From: Laceyella putida
Lineage (GTDB): Bacteria; Bacillota; Bacilli; Thermoactinomycetales; Thermoactinomycetaceae
DNA: 38,086 nt
Assembly: GCF_042665195.1 (NCBI RefSeq)
Contig: NZ_JBHTBW010000050.1
Location: forward strand, 1-38,086
Direction of reading: 5' to 3'
Below the pieces are notes generated by a model. It saw only the letters and a list, made by a program, of their open reading frames with translations, was not told the origin of the DNA and did no database searches. Shown here in pieces: positions 7,347-15,121 of this stretch (position 1 is the first letter of the stretch; every line of letters begins with the position of its first letter). A program made the position numbers and the translations under genes.

Positions 7347-8006
7347 TTACCCCTTCTTCACCGGCTCCGCTTGTTTCCCATACCAGCAGTGGGGATGCAG
7401 ATCGCACATGTGGCACTTGGGGTTGCGCGCGCTGCAGATGCGGCGGCCATGCCAGATAATGCGGTGATGGGTGTCGGTCCACTCGGCGCGGGGGACGCGT
7501 TTCATCAGTTGGCGTTCAGTTTCGAGCACATTCTCGCTGTCGGCAAGGGCCAAGCGGTTGGCGACGCGTTGGACGTGGGTGTCGACCGCCAGGGCCGGGA
7601 TGCCGAAAGCGTTGCTTAACACGACATTGGCCGTTTTGCGTCCGACGCCGGGCAACGCCTCCAGTTGGGCCCGGTCTTGCGGCACTTCTCCACCATACTT
7701 CTCCACCAAGATCTCGCATGTTTTCAAGATGTTTTTGCTTTTATTGCGAAACAGGCCCAAGCCTCGGATATGCTCGGCCAGTTCCTCTTCGCTCAAGGTG
7801 AGGAACGAGGCGGGGGTGGGGAATTTGGCGAAGAGCCCCGCGGTCACTTTGTTCACTTGACGATCCGTCGATTGCGCGGACAGGATGGTGGCGATCAATA
7901 ATTCAAAAGGATTGCGGTAATCCAGCTCGCAGTGCGCATCCGGATACATCTCCGCCAAGATGTCCAAAATCTTTCTGGTGGGGACTCGTTTCGGTTTTGG
8001 CTTCAT
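7347..8006 (-). CDS. nth: Endonuclease III, DNA glycosylase/AP lyase
   Basis: Endonuclease III removes oxidised pyrimidines from DNA and cleaves the abasic site, starting base excision repair. The 219-residue protein has everything needed: a helix-hairpin-helix LPGVGRKTANVVL with catalytic Lys124, the catalytic Asp142 in VDTHVQRVANRL, and a C-terminal 4Fe-4S cluster motif C191-x6-C198-x2-C201-x5-C207. The length is normal. GGGAGGAGGGAG precedes the ATG. A possible promoter about 245 bases upstream would give a long leader containing one copy of the repeat core found twice in the man operon. In several Bacillales nth follows dnaD, but that is not the case here. Confidence 0.96.
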   Translation of the reverse strand: MKPKPKRVPTRKILDILAEMYPDAHCELDYRNPFELLIATILSAQSTDRQVNKVTAGLFAKFPTPASFLTLSEEELAEHIRGLGLFRNKSKNILKTCEILVEKYGGEVPQDRAQLEALPGVGRKTANVVLSNAFGIPALAVDTHVQRVANRLALADSENVLETERQLMKRVPRAEWTDTHHRIIWHGRRICSARNPKCHMCDLHPHCWYGKQAEPVKKG

Positions 8007-8165
8007 GGTTCTCCCTCCTCCCTCATCTTAGTTAACATCTATTATCAACTTCCTGCCATGGCAGGGCTCCGCTTGTGGACGACTTCTAAAAACATCTGAG
8101 CTTGCACCAAAGTGGCCCCGGAGTCGATTTTTGAGTCCGCGTTCCATGGTCATTATCGGAAAGTA

Positions 8166-8201
8166 GCTCCCAGTAACGAAGCTTTCGCCCACAGGGTACA
8201 G
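8166..8201 (-). repeat. Interspersed repeat core, copy C (upstream of nth)
   Basis: On the minus strand this 36-base block differs at only three positions from 14406-14441 and also matches 12826-12854. The shared string contains GAAAGCTTCG, then TACTGGGAGC. Here it lacks the AAGGCGG ends and the second AAGCTTCGTTA block found in the other two copies. It lies in the 250-base gap between the hydroxyacid dehydrogenase gene and nth, where I see no gene. Confidence 0.7.
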
Positions 8202-8249
8202 GCAAAAATCTTCCTCTGCCGGATTTGTCACTATCCTAAAACATCTTTT

Positions 8250-8258
8250 ATTATACCA
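8250..8258 (-). promoter_or_regulatory. Possible extended -10 promoter for nth
   Basis: On the minus strand the sequence reads TGGTATAAT, an extended -10 element, immediately after the stop codon of the upstream gene. No convincing -35 hexamer is present. It would produce a leader of about 235 bases before nth. Confidence 0.35.
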
Positions 8259-8263
8259 TGAGG

Positions 8264-9217
8264 TCAATAGCCTTTCCGCAGATCAATCTCATTCTTATAC
8301 GAGCCGGTCCCTTTTAAGAATACATATAAATTATGACGAAAAATCTCCAAGGCCCGGGTCATATAGTGCGGCGATCTGCCGGAAAGATGCGGGGTAAGGA
8401 TGACATTGTCCATCTCCCAGAAGGGATGCCCGGTTGGCAAAGGCTCTTGCTCGAAGACGTCCAACACGGCCCGGGCGATGGTTCTTTCTTGAAGCGCGTG
8501 GATTAATGCTTCCTCGTCCACCACGGCCCCGCGGGCGATATTGATCAAGGTGGCGGTCGGTTTCATCGCTGTCAGCTCTTCACGGCCGATCAGCTTCACC
8601 GTGACCTTTGTTAGCGGAACCGCCACGACGATAAAATCGGCTTCTCCCAACACGGTGCGCATCTCACGCAGGTTTGCCATCCGGTCAAAGTGCGGTGTCT
8701 CCCGGCCATCGGTATTGACTCCGACCGTGGTCATGGCAAACGCTTGGGCTTTCTGAGCAATCGCTTGTCCAATCGCTCCCGCGCCGATCACGAGCAAGGT
8801 CTGTCCGGCCAGTTCTCCGACGCGGATGCTGCGATCCCACCGTTTCTCCCGTTGCAGGGTCCGCAGTTGATCTGTCCGGCGGGTCACTTGCAGCATCACG
8901 GCCATCACGTATTCCGACATCGGCGTCGCATGGATGCCCTTGGCATTGGTCACCCGAATGCCCCGCCCGGCGATCGCCTCCATGGGCAGCAGCTCCAATC
9001 CGGCGCTAATCACATGAATCCAGCGCAGACGGGAACACTGAGCGATGATGCTAGGATCAAGGTCTTCCCCATAGGTGATTAACACTTCGGCTTCAGGCAA
9101 GGTGGAAGCCGCTTGGGAAATGTTTTCGAAAAAAGAGAAGCGGGCTTGTGGATAAGTTGTTGTTAACGCTTGTTTATGCTTCGCACTCATCTTGGCTGTG
9201 GATACAATGTGTACCAT
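8264..9217 (-). CDS. D-isomer-specific 2-hydroxyacid dehydrogenase
   Basis: This 317-residue cytosolic NAD(P)H-dependent oxidoreductase of the D-2-hydroxyacid dehydrogenase family interconverts 2-keto acids and D-2-hydroxy acids. The Rossmann loop VIGAGAIGQAIAQKA is near residue 140. The catalytic Arg lies in NIARGAVVDEEAL (about 228), the Glu in FEQEPLP (about 257), and the His in TPHLSGRSPHY (about 275). The nucleotide loop is followed by a Thr/Asn-Asp region rather than a clear Asp, so the cofactor is unclear. GGGGAGGG lies five bases before the ATG at 9217, which I prefer over the ATG at 9232 inside that site. The substrate (glyoxylate, hydroxypyruvate or other) cannot be assigned. Confidence 0.9.
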   Translation of the reverse strand: MVHIVSTAKMSAKHKQALTTTYPQARFSFFENISQAASTLPEAEVLITYGEDLDPSIIAQCSRLRWIHVISAGLELLPMEAIAGRGIRVTNAKGIHATPMSEYVMAVMLQVTRRTDQLRTLQREKRWDRSIRVGELAGQTLLVIGAGAIGQAIAQKAQAFAMTTVGVNTDGRETPHFDRMANLREMRTVLGEADFIVVAVPLTKVTVKLIGREELTAMKPTATLINIARGAVVDEEALIHALQERTIARAVLDVFEQEPLPTGHPFWEMDNVILTPHLSGRSPHYMTRALEIFRHNLYVFLKGTGSYKNEIDLRKGY

Positions 9218-9272
9218 AGGAGCCCTCCCCATCCTGGACGATTTTCATTCATTTTTGCCTTTTGACACCGAT

Positions 9273-10055
9273 TCAACCGTTACTCACATGCCGCTTCACC
9301 GCTTCGATAATCAATTCTTCGCTGAATTCGTCAAACGGGCTGCGGTGAAAAGTCCCGTAGCGGTTCACCACCCGAAAGCCGCACAGTGTCAACAGATGAT
9401 TGCACTCCGTCGGAAAGAGATAGCGCAGTTGAAACTGGGTGCGAATGCGCTCCAGTTGGCGCCCATCCTTATCGTAGCGCTCCATGTAACGAATGATGTG
9501 GGCCGTCTGGCGGAAATGATCATATTCTGTATAATCGTTCACTTCAATCAATTCCTGTGTCCCCGGCACAGGAAACGCCCCGCAATAAGCCATTTTGCTG
9601 TCCTTCTCGATCAAATCCCACAGCCTTGGCACAAAAACATTAAAAGCAAACAAGCCCTCATCGGTCAGATAACGTCGCACCCGTTTGAGCGTCTCCACTT
9701 GCTCGCTTACGGTCAAAAGGTGCAGAAACGAACGGTAGGGAATGATAATGAGCGGGAATTGCCGCTTCAGTTCCAAGCGGGACATGTCTTCTTCAATCCA
9801 TTCCACCTGCTTGGACAGGCCGATCATCTCCGCTTTCTGTTTGGCCCGCTCCAGCATGGCCGCCGAATTGTCCACACCGACGACCGGAATTCCCGCGCGG
9901 GCAATCGCCAAGCTGACTCTTCCCGTCCCGCAGCCCAGTTCCAATACCGGTCCGCCACACGCTTTCGCCAACTCGACATAATACGTCGTATCCCGTTCCA
10001 ATCCCGTCGACGTCCAATCGTAGTAATCGGGCAAATCATATGTATAATGCTCCAT
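9273..10055 (-). CDS. Class I SAM-dependent methyltransferase
   Basis: This 260-residue soluble protein has a Rossmann-type methyltransferase domain at about residues 30-150. Motif I is VLELGCGTGRVSLAIA (about 36-51), the acidic end of strand 2 is in VVGVDNSAAMLERAK (about 55-69), and a later PYRSFLHL segment is the usual post-II region. The C-terminal half (VNDYTEYDHFRQTAHIIRYME onwards) resembles YodH/Methyltransf_25-type enzymes whose substrates are unknown. AAAGGTGAG before the ATG at 10055 supports this start over the GTG at 10064. The gene lies between bcp and the hydroxyacid dehydrogenase on the same strand, with no obvious functional link. Confidence 0.88.
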   Translation of the reverse strand: MEHYTYDLPDYYDWTSTGLERDTTYYVELAKACGGPVLELGCGTGRVSLAIARAGIPVVGVDNSAAMLERAKQKAEMIGLSKQVEWIEEDMSRLELKRQFPLIIIPYRSFLHLLTVSEQVETLKRVRRYLTDEGLFAFNVFVPRLWDLIEKDSKMAYCGAFPVPGTQELIEVNDYTEYDHFRQTAHIIRYMERYDKDGRQLERIRTQFQLRYLFPTECNHLLTLCGFRVVNRYGTFHRSPFDEFSEELIIEAVKRHVSNG

Positions 10056-10087
10056 CACTCTCACCTTTCAGTCCTTCCCTGAAGTCT

Positions 10088-10140
10088 GAAGCGGCTTTCC
10101 TGGTCGCCAGCCTCTCTTGCGCCACCAAGAAAACCGCTTC
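10088..10140. repeat. Long imperfect hairpin between bcp and the methyltransferase gene
   Basis: GAAGCGG (10088-10094) pairs with CCGCTTC (10134-10140), and the stem extends inwards through TTTCCTGGTCGC against GCGCCACCAAGAAAA with mismatches. No U-run follows on either strand, so it may be an RNA-stability structure or a weak terminator rather than a standard one. Confidence 0.45.
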
Positions 10141-10152
10141 TCTCGGTCCACC

Positions 10153-10620
10153 TTACTGTAGTTGTTCGCGGACAAAGGCTAACACTTCTTCCACGTGGCC
10201 CGCCACTTTCACCTTGTAATCAACTTTGGCCAGCTTGCCGTCACGGTCGATGACAAACGTGGATCTCACAATGCCGATCGCTTTTTTGCCAAACATGTTT
10301 TTCTCCTGCAACACATCATATTTCGTGCAAACTTCCCCATCGGGATCGCTCAACAGCAAGAAGGGCAGGTCATGTTTTTTGATAAACTTCTCATGCGAAG
10401 CGATCGAATCGCGGCTGATGCCCAATACGACCGTGTCCAGCTCCACAAATTCAGCATGTTTATCACGGAACCCGCAAGCCTCCATCGTACAGCCCGGGGT
10501 ATTGTCTTTGGGATAAAAGAAAAGCACGACGTTTTTGCCGCGGAAATCAGATAAAGAAACTTTTTTCCCGTTGGTTGCGTCCAAGGTAAAATCGATCGCT
10601 TGATCGCCGACTTGCAACAT
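10153..10620 (-). CDS. bcp: Thioredoxin-dependent thiol peroxidase (Bcp/PrxQ)
   Basis: This peroxiredoxin of the Bcp/PrxQ group reduces H2O2 and organic hydroperoxides with electrons from thioredoxin. The 155-residue protein has the peroxidatic Cys44 in YPKDNTPGCT and the second cysteine Cys49 five residues on (MEACGFRD), the atypical 2-Cys pattern of the group. The segment FVIDRDGKLAKVDYKV is the typical C-terminal strand pair. GGAGGTG lies five bases before the ATG. In B. subtilis the homologue lies directly upstream of perR; here it is about 7.4 kb away. No Per box was seen in the 175 bases before it. Confidence 0.95.
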   Translation of the reverse strand: MLQVGDQAIDFTLDATNGKKVSLSDFRGKNVVLFFYPKDNTPGCTMEACGFRDKHAEFVELDTVVLGISRDSIASHEKFIKKHDLPFLLLSDPDGEVCTKYDVLQEKNMFGKKAIGIVRSTFVIDRDGKLAKVDYKVKVAGHVEEVLAFVREQLQ

Positions 10621-10791
10621 GATGACACCTCCACCATTCCATTGTGATTGATCTCATTCTACCATTATCCGTGCCAGAAAACCAAAAACCCTTCTCCCTT
10701 TTCCCTTTGAAACCCCAGGGAGATGAGGGAAATCAATCATTTCCGCAATGATCCGGTAACAAATCTATACTTTAATGTAGAATAAGAATTA

Positions 10792-10797
10792 TATAAT
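10792..10797 (+). promoter_or_regulatory. Possible -10 element of the man operon
   Basis: TATAAT occurs at 10792-10797 without a good -35 hexamer, as expected for an activator-dependent promoter. If real, transcription starts near 10804, which rules out the ATG at 10796 and favours a start near 10847. Confidence 0.35.
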
Positions 10798-10846
10798 GAA
10801 TGACAGAACCCCGATAGGGTGGTTGTCTGTTGTGGCGGTGAAGGTG

Positions 10847-12778
10847 ATGGAACAACGTAAAAAACAACTATTGGCGACATTGCTCTCCTTGGAGTCGTTT
10901 ACTACGACACAGCAATTGGCTGAACGGTTGGGCGTATCGGAAAAAACGATACGCAATGACCTGAAACAACTGGACAATTGGCTCAAACAGACGACTTCCG
11001 CCATCTTGCTGCGCCAGCCCGGGATAGGCGTGAAGCTGGAAGCGACGGAACGCGAGCGCGACATGCTCCATTTTTATATCCGGCAAATTGAAAGCGTTTC
11101 AACTTCAGAATCCATCCTTGATCCGGCTAAGCGCAAACGGTGGATCACGCAAGCGCTGTTGAAGCAATCCCGTCCGATCACGATTCAACAGTTGTCCGAA
11201 CAGTTGTATGTAAGCAAAGCCACGATTCGTCACGATTTGAGCGAAGTGGAGCAAGAATTGGCCGCCTATGGCCTCCAACTGGACAAACAACCCCACAAAG
11301 GGCTGACCGTCAGGGGTTCGGAACGGAACAAGCGGGCCTTGCTCGTGAAACTCATCGGACAGACAACGCAACTTGACTCGACCCATCCTTATGAATATGC
11401 GTTGGTACGGCATGCGGTTCGCACTTGGGAGCGGCGACTTCATGTTCAGTTCACGGATGAATCTTTCCTTCGTTTATGCACTCATCTGGTTCTTGCCCTC
11501 ATCCGGATTCAACAAGGACACGAAGTCCACATGCCCGCCGCGGAATTGCAACAACTCCGGCAGAAAACGGAATATCCCTTGGTGGAAGAAGTCGCCCGCA
11601 AGTTTGGGAAAAAGCTGGCCCTCGCCATACCGGAAACGGAAATCGCTTACATGACCTTGCATCTTCTGGGAGCAAAAGTGCATTATACGCCACCGCAAGA
11701 CGCTCCCTTGGATGCGACGCTGAGCCAATTGGACCCGGAAGCGATTCGCATGGCAGAGTCACTCATCGAGCGAGTCGCCCAGATGGCGCAATTGCCCCTG
11801 TCCCAAGACAAGGAACTGTTTCTGGGGCTGGCGATCCATTTGCCCTCGGCCATTCATCGGCTGCGGCATCAACTGCGCTTAACCAATCCGATCCTGGACG
11901 AAATCAAACAGACTTACCGCTATACGTTTGAAATGGTCTGCGCCGCCACGATCACACTGGAACCCGTGGTGGGCGGACAAGTGTCCGAGGATGAAATCGG
12001 GTATCTGACACTCCATATCCAAGCGGCATTGGAACGATGCCAACCGGTGGATCGGGCACAGGTACGGATCCTGATCGTCTGTACCACAGGAGTGGGCACT
12101 TCCCAATTGCTCGCAACCAAAATCCGGCGGGCTTTTCCAGACCTGCTGTTACTCGGTTCAGTGCCGATGTCCCAGTTGCAACGCGCGCTGGCGCAACATC
12201 AACCCGACTTGTTGATCAGTACGATTCCCCTGAATGAACTTGCCGTTCCCCATATCACCGTGTCGCCTTTCTTCCCGGAGGCGGACCAACGGAAAGTGGC
12301 GGACAGACTACGGGCGATCAAGGAGCCCCCCTTGGCGGAAACGGCTTTTCCCACGTTGCATTCGTTCATCGCGCCGCACTTGGTTCTGCTTGATCTTGCG
12401 GCGGAACATCCCGACGAACTCATCCAAGCGATGGGGCAACATCTGGTGGAGCAGGGGGTTGTGGATAAAGCGTACCCGGCCAGTGCCATCGCGCGGGAAC
12501 GGTTATCCAGCACCTATATCGGAGGCGGCATCGCGATCCCGCATGGGACAATCGATCACATTCACCATTCCGCCGTGTGCGTGGCCCGACTGAACCAACC
12601 GATTGTTTGGGGGGATGAGACGGTTCGTCTCGTGTTCATGCCGGCCGTCAAGTTATCGGAAAAGGAGAGGGCTGAACGCTTGTTTGCCGAAATCGTGGCC
12701 TTGGTGGAAAGCCCTGCCACCATCGAGCGGCTCATGCGCGCACCCGACCCGCAAACATGGCTATCCACTTTAGTATAA
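10847..12778 (+). CDS. manR: PRD-containing PTS-regulated transcriptional activator (ManR/MtlR type)
   Basis: This activator is controlled by phosphotransferase-system phosphorylation. It has about 643 residues and the domain order of ManR/MtlR/LicR: an N-terminal HTH (about 5-60, with RLGVSEKTIRNDLKQL), a second HTH (about 90-145, LYVSKATIRHDLSEV), PRD1 (about 175-270), PRD2 (about 280-395), an EIIB-like domain with its Cys in LIVCTTGVGTSQLL (about 410-423), and an EIIA-like domain with the active His in GGGIAIPHG (about 560-568). It probably activates the three genes downstream. The start is uncertain: the ATG at 10796 has no ribosome binding site and overlaps a TATAAT, while the ATG at 10847 (or nearby GTG codons) has GAAGGTG very close. 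Mannose control is inferred from manA. Confidence 0.85.
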   Translation: MEQRKKQLLATLLSLESFTTTQQLAERLGVSEKTIRNDLKQLDNWLKQTTSAILLRQPGIGVKLEATERERDMLHFYIRQIESVSTSESILDPAKRKRWITQALLKQSRPITIQQLSEQLYVSKATIRHDLSEVEQELAAYGLQLDKQPHKGLTVRGSERNKRALLVKLIGQTTQLDSTHPYEYALVRHAVRTWERRLHVQFTDESFLRLCTHLVLALIRIQQGHEVHMPAAELQQLRQKTEYPLVEEVARKFGKKLALAIPETEIAYMTLHLLGAKVHYTPPQDAPLDATLSQLDPEAIRMAESLIERVAQMAQLPLSQDKELFLGLAIHLPSAIHRLRHQLRLTNPILDEIKQTYRYTFEMVCAATITLEPVVGGQVSEDEIGYLTLHIQAALERCQPVDRAQVRILIVCTTGVGTSQLLATKIRRAFPDLLLLGSVPMSQLQRALAQHQPDLLISTIPLNELAVPHITVSPFFPEADQRKVADRLRAIKEPPLAETAFPTLHSFIAPHLVLLDLAAEHPDELIQAMGQHLVEQGVVDKAYPASAIARERLSSTYIGGGIAIPHGTIDHIHHSAVCVARLNQPIVWGDETVRLVFMPAVKLSEKERAERLFAEIVALVESPATIERLMRAPDPQTWLSTLV

Positions 12779-12814
12779 AAGACGATCGGTATTTATCCAT
12801 TTTTTATAAAAATG

Positions 12815-12907
12815 AAAGGCGGTTTCTGTGGGTGAAAGCTTCGTTACTGGGAGCTGTTAATCAAGCTTCGTTAAGAACGGAGGAAGAAATCGTCACAATC
12901 CGCCTTT
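12815..12907 (+). repeat. Interspersed repeat element, copy A (between manR and the EIIBC gene)
   Basis: This 93-base element is bounded by AAAGGCGG (12815-12822) and CCGCCTTT (12900-12907), which are inverted. Inside are the core shared with copies B and C (12826-12854) and a 23-base block (12857-12879) identical to 14444-14466. AAGCTTCGTTA occurs twice within it, about 26 bases apart. It occupies most of the 171-base gap after manR. It could be a MITE-like insertion or a structured RNA in the operon message. Confidence 0.75.
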
Positions 12908-12949
12908 ATCGACAACCAACCAAATCCTATCTCAGAGGAGGGACTGACG

Positions 12950-14371
12950 GTGAATATTCTTGCAGTGACTGCCTGTCCGGCAGGGATCGCCCACACTTAT
13001 ATCGCCGCCGAGAAATTAAAGAAAACGGCGGCGGCATTAAACATTGAAATCAAAGTAGAAACCCAAGGCTCCATCGGGATTGAAAATGCGCTGACACCGG
13101 AAGAAATCCGGGAGGCGGACGGCATTCTCATCGCCGCCGACAAAGACGTCGACAAAGAGCGTTTCCAGGGAAAACCCGTATTGGAATGCGGGGTGGCCGA
13201 TGCGATTCACAAAACGGAAGCCTTGCTGGAACGTTTCCGAGCAGGGGAAGTTCCTGTCTATCAAGGGAAAGCCAACACAGTTCCAACCGAAGCGACAGCG
13301 GACGGGCAGGCTTCCGCCAAACAAACGGCCAAGCAAAAGCCGCTCTACCGCGATCTGATGAATGGCGTCTCCTATATGATTCCTTTTGTGGTGATCGGGG
13401 GACTGTTGATCGCCTTGGCGCTCGGCCTCGGCGGCACACCGACGGCCAAAGGGTTCGTCGTTCCTGAAGGCACCTTCTGGCACCATATCCTTAAAATCGG
13501 GGAGACGGGCTTCACCTTTATGGTGCCGGTCTTGGCGGGATATATCGCAATGAGCATCGCTGACCGTCCAGGGCTCGCACCCGGCATGATTGGCGGTTAC
13601 ATTGCCGCCAACGGAAGCTTTTACGGCAGTGAAGCGGGGGCAGGGTTTATCGGCGGCATCATCGCTGGTTTCTTGGCCGGTTATCTCGCCAAAGCGATCA
13701 AACGCCTCCCTGTGCCCAAAGCGATTCAACCGATTATGCCCATTCTCATCATCCCGTTGGTCACTTCGCTGATCGTCGGGCTCATCTTCATCTATGTGAT
13801 CGGTTCTCCGATTTCCGCAATCATGGAAGGATTAACCGCTTGGCTCAACAGCATGCAAGGGGCGAGTAAAATCGTGCTCGCGCTGATTTTGGGCGCGATG
13901 ATCGCGTTTGATATGGGTGGTCCGGTTAACAAAGTGGCTTTCCTTTTCGGCGCGGCCATGATTGGCGAAGGACAGACGTTTATCATGGGTGCGTTGGCAA
14001 CGGCCATCTGCGTTCCTCCATTGGGAATGGGATTGGCCACCTTGTTCAACAAAAACAAATACCTCCCGGAAGAACTGGAAGCGGGTAAAGCCGCACTGGC
14101 CATGGGACTAGTCGGCATTACGGAAGGGGCGATTCCGTTTGCCTCCCGCGATCCGCTCCGCGTGATTCCAAGCATCATGATCGGCTCGATGGTAGCTTCC
14201 GTCATCGCCATGTTGAGCGGAGTGACGGACAATGTGCCGCATGGTGGCCCGATTGTCGTCCTGTTCAACGCGGTCGGCCATATCCCCATGTTCTTCGTTG
14301 CGGTGATCATCGGTGTCATCGTGACCGCATTCTTAGTCAATTTGCTGAAAAAGCCGGTTTCCAAGCAATAG
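12950..14371 (+). CDS. PTS fructose/mannose-type transporter, EIIBC component
   Basis: This membrane permease and phosphoryl carrier imports a hexose and phosphorylates it. It has 473 residues. EIIB is at about 1-100 with the phospho-Cys9 in VTACPAGIAHTYIAAEKL, followed by a Gln/Ala/Lys-rich linker (about 105-125). EIIC is at about 130-470 with several membrane segments and the family motifs AFDMGGPVNKVAFLF and VGITEGAIPFASRDPLR. GTG start with GAGGAGGG seven bases upstream. EIIA is a separate gene downstream. The IIBC arrangement is that of fructose-family PTS proteins such as FruA and ManP. The neighbouring manA, and the absence of a 1-phosphofructokinase gene, point to mannose uptake giving mannose-6-phosphate. 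Confidence 0.9.
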   Translation: MNILAVTACPAGIAHTYIAAEKLKKTAAALNIEIKVETQGSIGIENALTPEEIREADGILIAADKDVDKERFQGKPVLECGVADAIHKTEALLERFRAGEVPVYQGKANTVPTEATADGQASAKQTAKQKPLYRDLMNGVSYMIPFVVIGGLLIALALGLGGTPTAKGFVVPEGTFWHHILKIGETGFTFMVPVLAGYIAMSIADRPGLAPGMIGGYIAANGSFYGSEAGAGFIGGIIAGFLAGYLAKAIKRLPVPKAIQPIMPILIIPLVTSLIVGLIFIYVIGSPISAIMEGLTAWLNSMQGASKIVLALILGAMIAFDMGGPVNKVAFLFGAAMIGEGQTFIMGALATAICVPPLGMGLATLFNKNKYLPEELEAGKAALAMGLVGITEGAIPFASRDPLRVIPSIMIGSMVASVIAMLSGVTDNVPHGGPIVVLFNAVGHIPMFFVAVIIGVIVTAFLVNLLKKPVSKQ

Positions 14372-14392
14372 TGTCAATTAGACATTAAAAGG

Positions 14393-14583
14393 AAGGCGGT
14401 TTTGTCTGTACCCTGTGGTTGAAAGCTTCGCTACTGGGAGCATTTAATCAAGCTTCGTTAAGAACGAGCGACAGCGACAACAAATGTGCCCTCAAGCTCA
14501 CGAGAACAGACCCGCGCCGCAGTTCGGAAACGGAGAACCTTCCCTTTGATGCGACCAAGGAACGAAGACTCACAATCCGCCTT
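14393..14583 (+). repeat. Interspersed repeat element, copy B (between the EIIBC and EIIA genes)
   Basis: This 191-base element is bounded by AAGGCGG (14393-14399) and CCGCCTT (14577-14583). It holds the shared core (14406-14441) and the 23-base block (14444-14466) seen in copy A, then about 100 bases absent from A. Both A and B end in TCACAATCCGCCTT. It fills nearly all of the 249-base gap inside the operon. A small open frame runs through it but has no ribosome binding site and is probably not a gene. Confidence 0.75.
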
Positions 14584-14620
14584 CATTGTTCCAACCCATA
14601 ATCAGAGGAGCGAAAAACCT

Positions 14621-15073
14621 ATGCAATTGGTACAACTGATTGATGAAGAATTGATTCAACTCCAACTGGGCGGGGAGCGTAAAGCAGAAGTGATCAGCGA
14701 AATGATCGATCTGCTGCATCAAGCAGGTGCCTTGGCGGATCGCAACGCCTTTGCCCAAGCGATTGAAGCCCGCGAAGCCCAAGGACATACGGGCATCGGG
14801 TTCGGAATCGCGATACCCCATGGCAAGTCCGATGCAGTTCGCACCCCACGCGTCGCCGTGGGCATCAAACCAAGCGGCCTCAAGTGGGACGGGCAAGACG
14901 AAGAAGATGTGAAGATCGTCTTTATGATCGCCGTGCCGGAAAGCCAAGCGGGCAACGAACATCTGAAAATTCTGCAACTGCTGGCCGTCAAACTGATTGA
15001 CGAAACCTTCCGCGCCCAGTTGCTGGCGGCGACAAATAAAGAGGAAGTGCTGCAACTGCTTGCCGATGTATAA
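14621..15073 (+). CDS. PTS fructose-type EIIA component
   Basis: This 150-residue cytosolic phosphoryl carrier passes phosphate from HPr to the EIIB domain of the upstream protein. The active-site histidine is in GIGFGIAIPHGKSDAV (His about 65), and the second conserved region is GNEHLKILQLLAVKLID (about 110-126) with its own His. AGAGGAG (14604-14610) precedes the ATG at 14621; a longer reading from 14486 would start inside the repeat element and is unlikely. In B. subtilis ManP the A domain is fused to BC; here it is free. manA follows after 48 bases, so co-transcription is likely. Confidence 0.92.
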   Translation: MQLVQLIDEELIQLQLGGERKAEVISEMIDLLHQAGALADRNAFAQAIEAREAQGHTGIGFGIAIPHGKSDAVRTPRVAVGIKPSGLKWDGQDEEDVKIVFMIAVPESQAGNEHLKILQLLAVKLIDETFRAQLLAATNKEEVLQLLADV

Positions 15074-15121
15074 CCGGGAGGAACTCGTTTCCTCTCTCCC
15101 CTTTTAAAAGGAGTGATTCAC

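Noticed and set aside
8007..8263. The nth leader as a T-box (it contains TGGAACGCGG)
   Set aside because: The T-box antiterminator motif needs TGGnACCGCG. One base is missing, there is no terminator after it and no specifier-loop features, and nth is not an amino-acid gene.
12815..12907. Repeat copy A as a BglG-type antiterminator RNA target
   Set aside because: The PRD regulator is of the DNA-binding activator type, no terminator overlaps the repeat, and the same core occurs before nth.
14419..14601. A 60-codon frame inside repeat copy B
   Set aside because: No ribosome binding site. Similar translated strings come only from the repeat itself.
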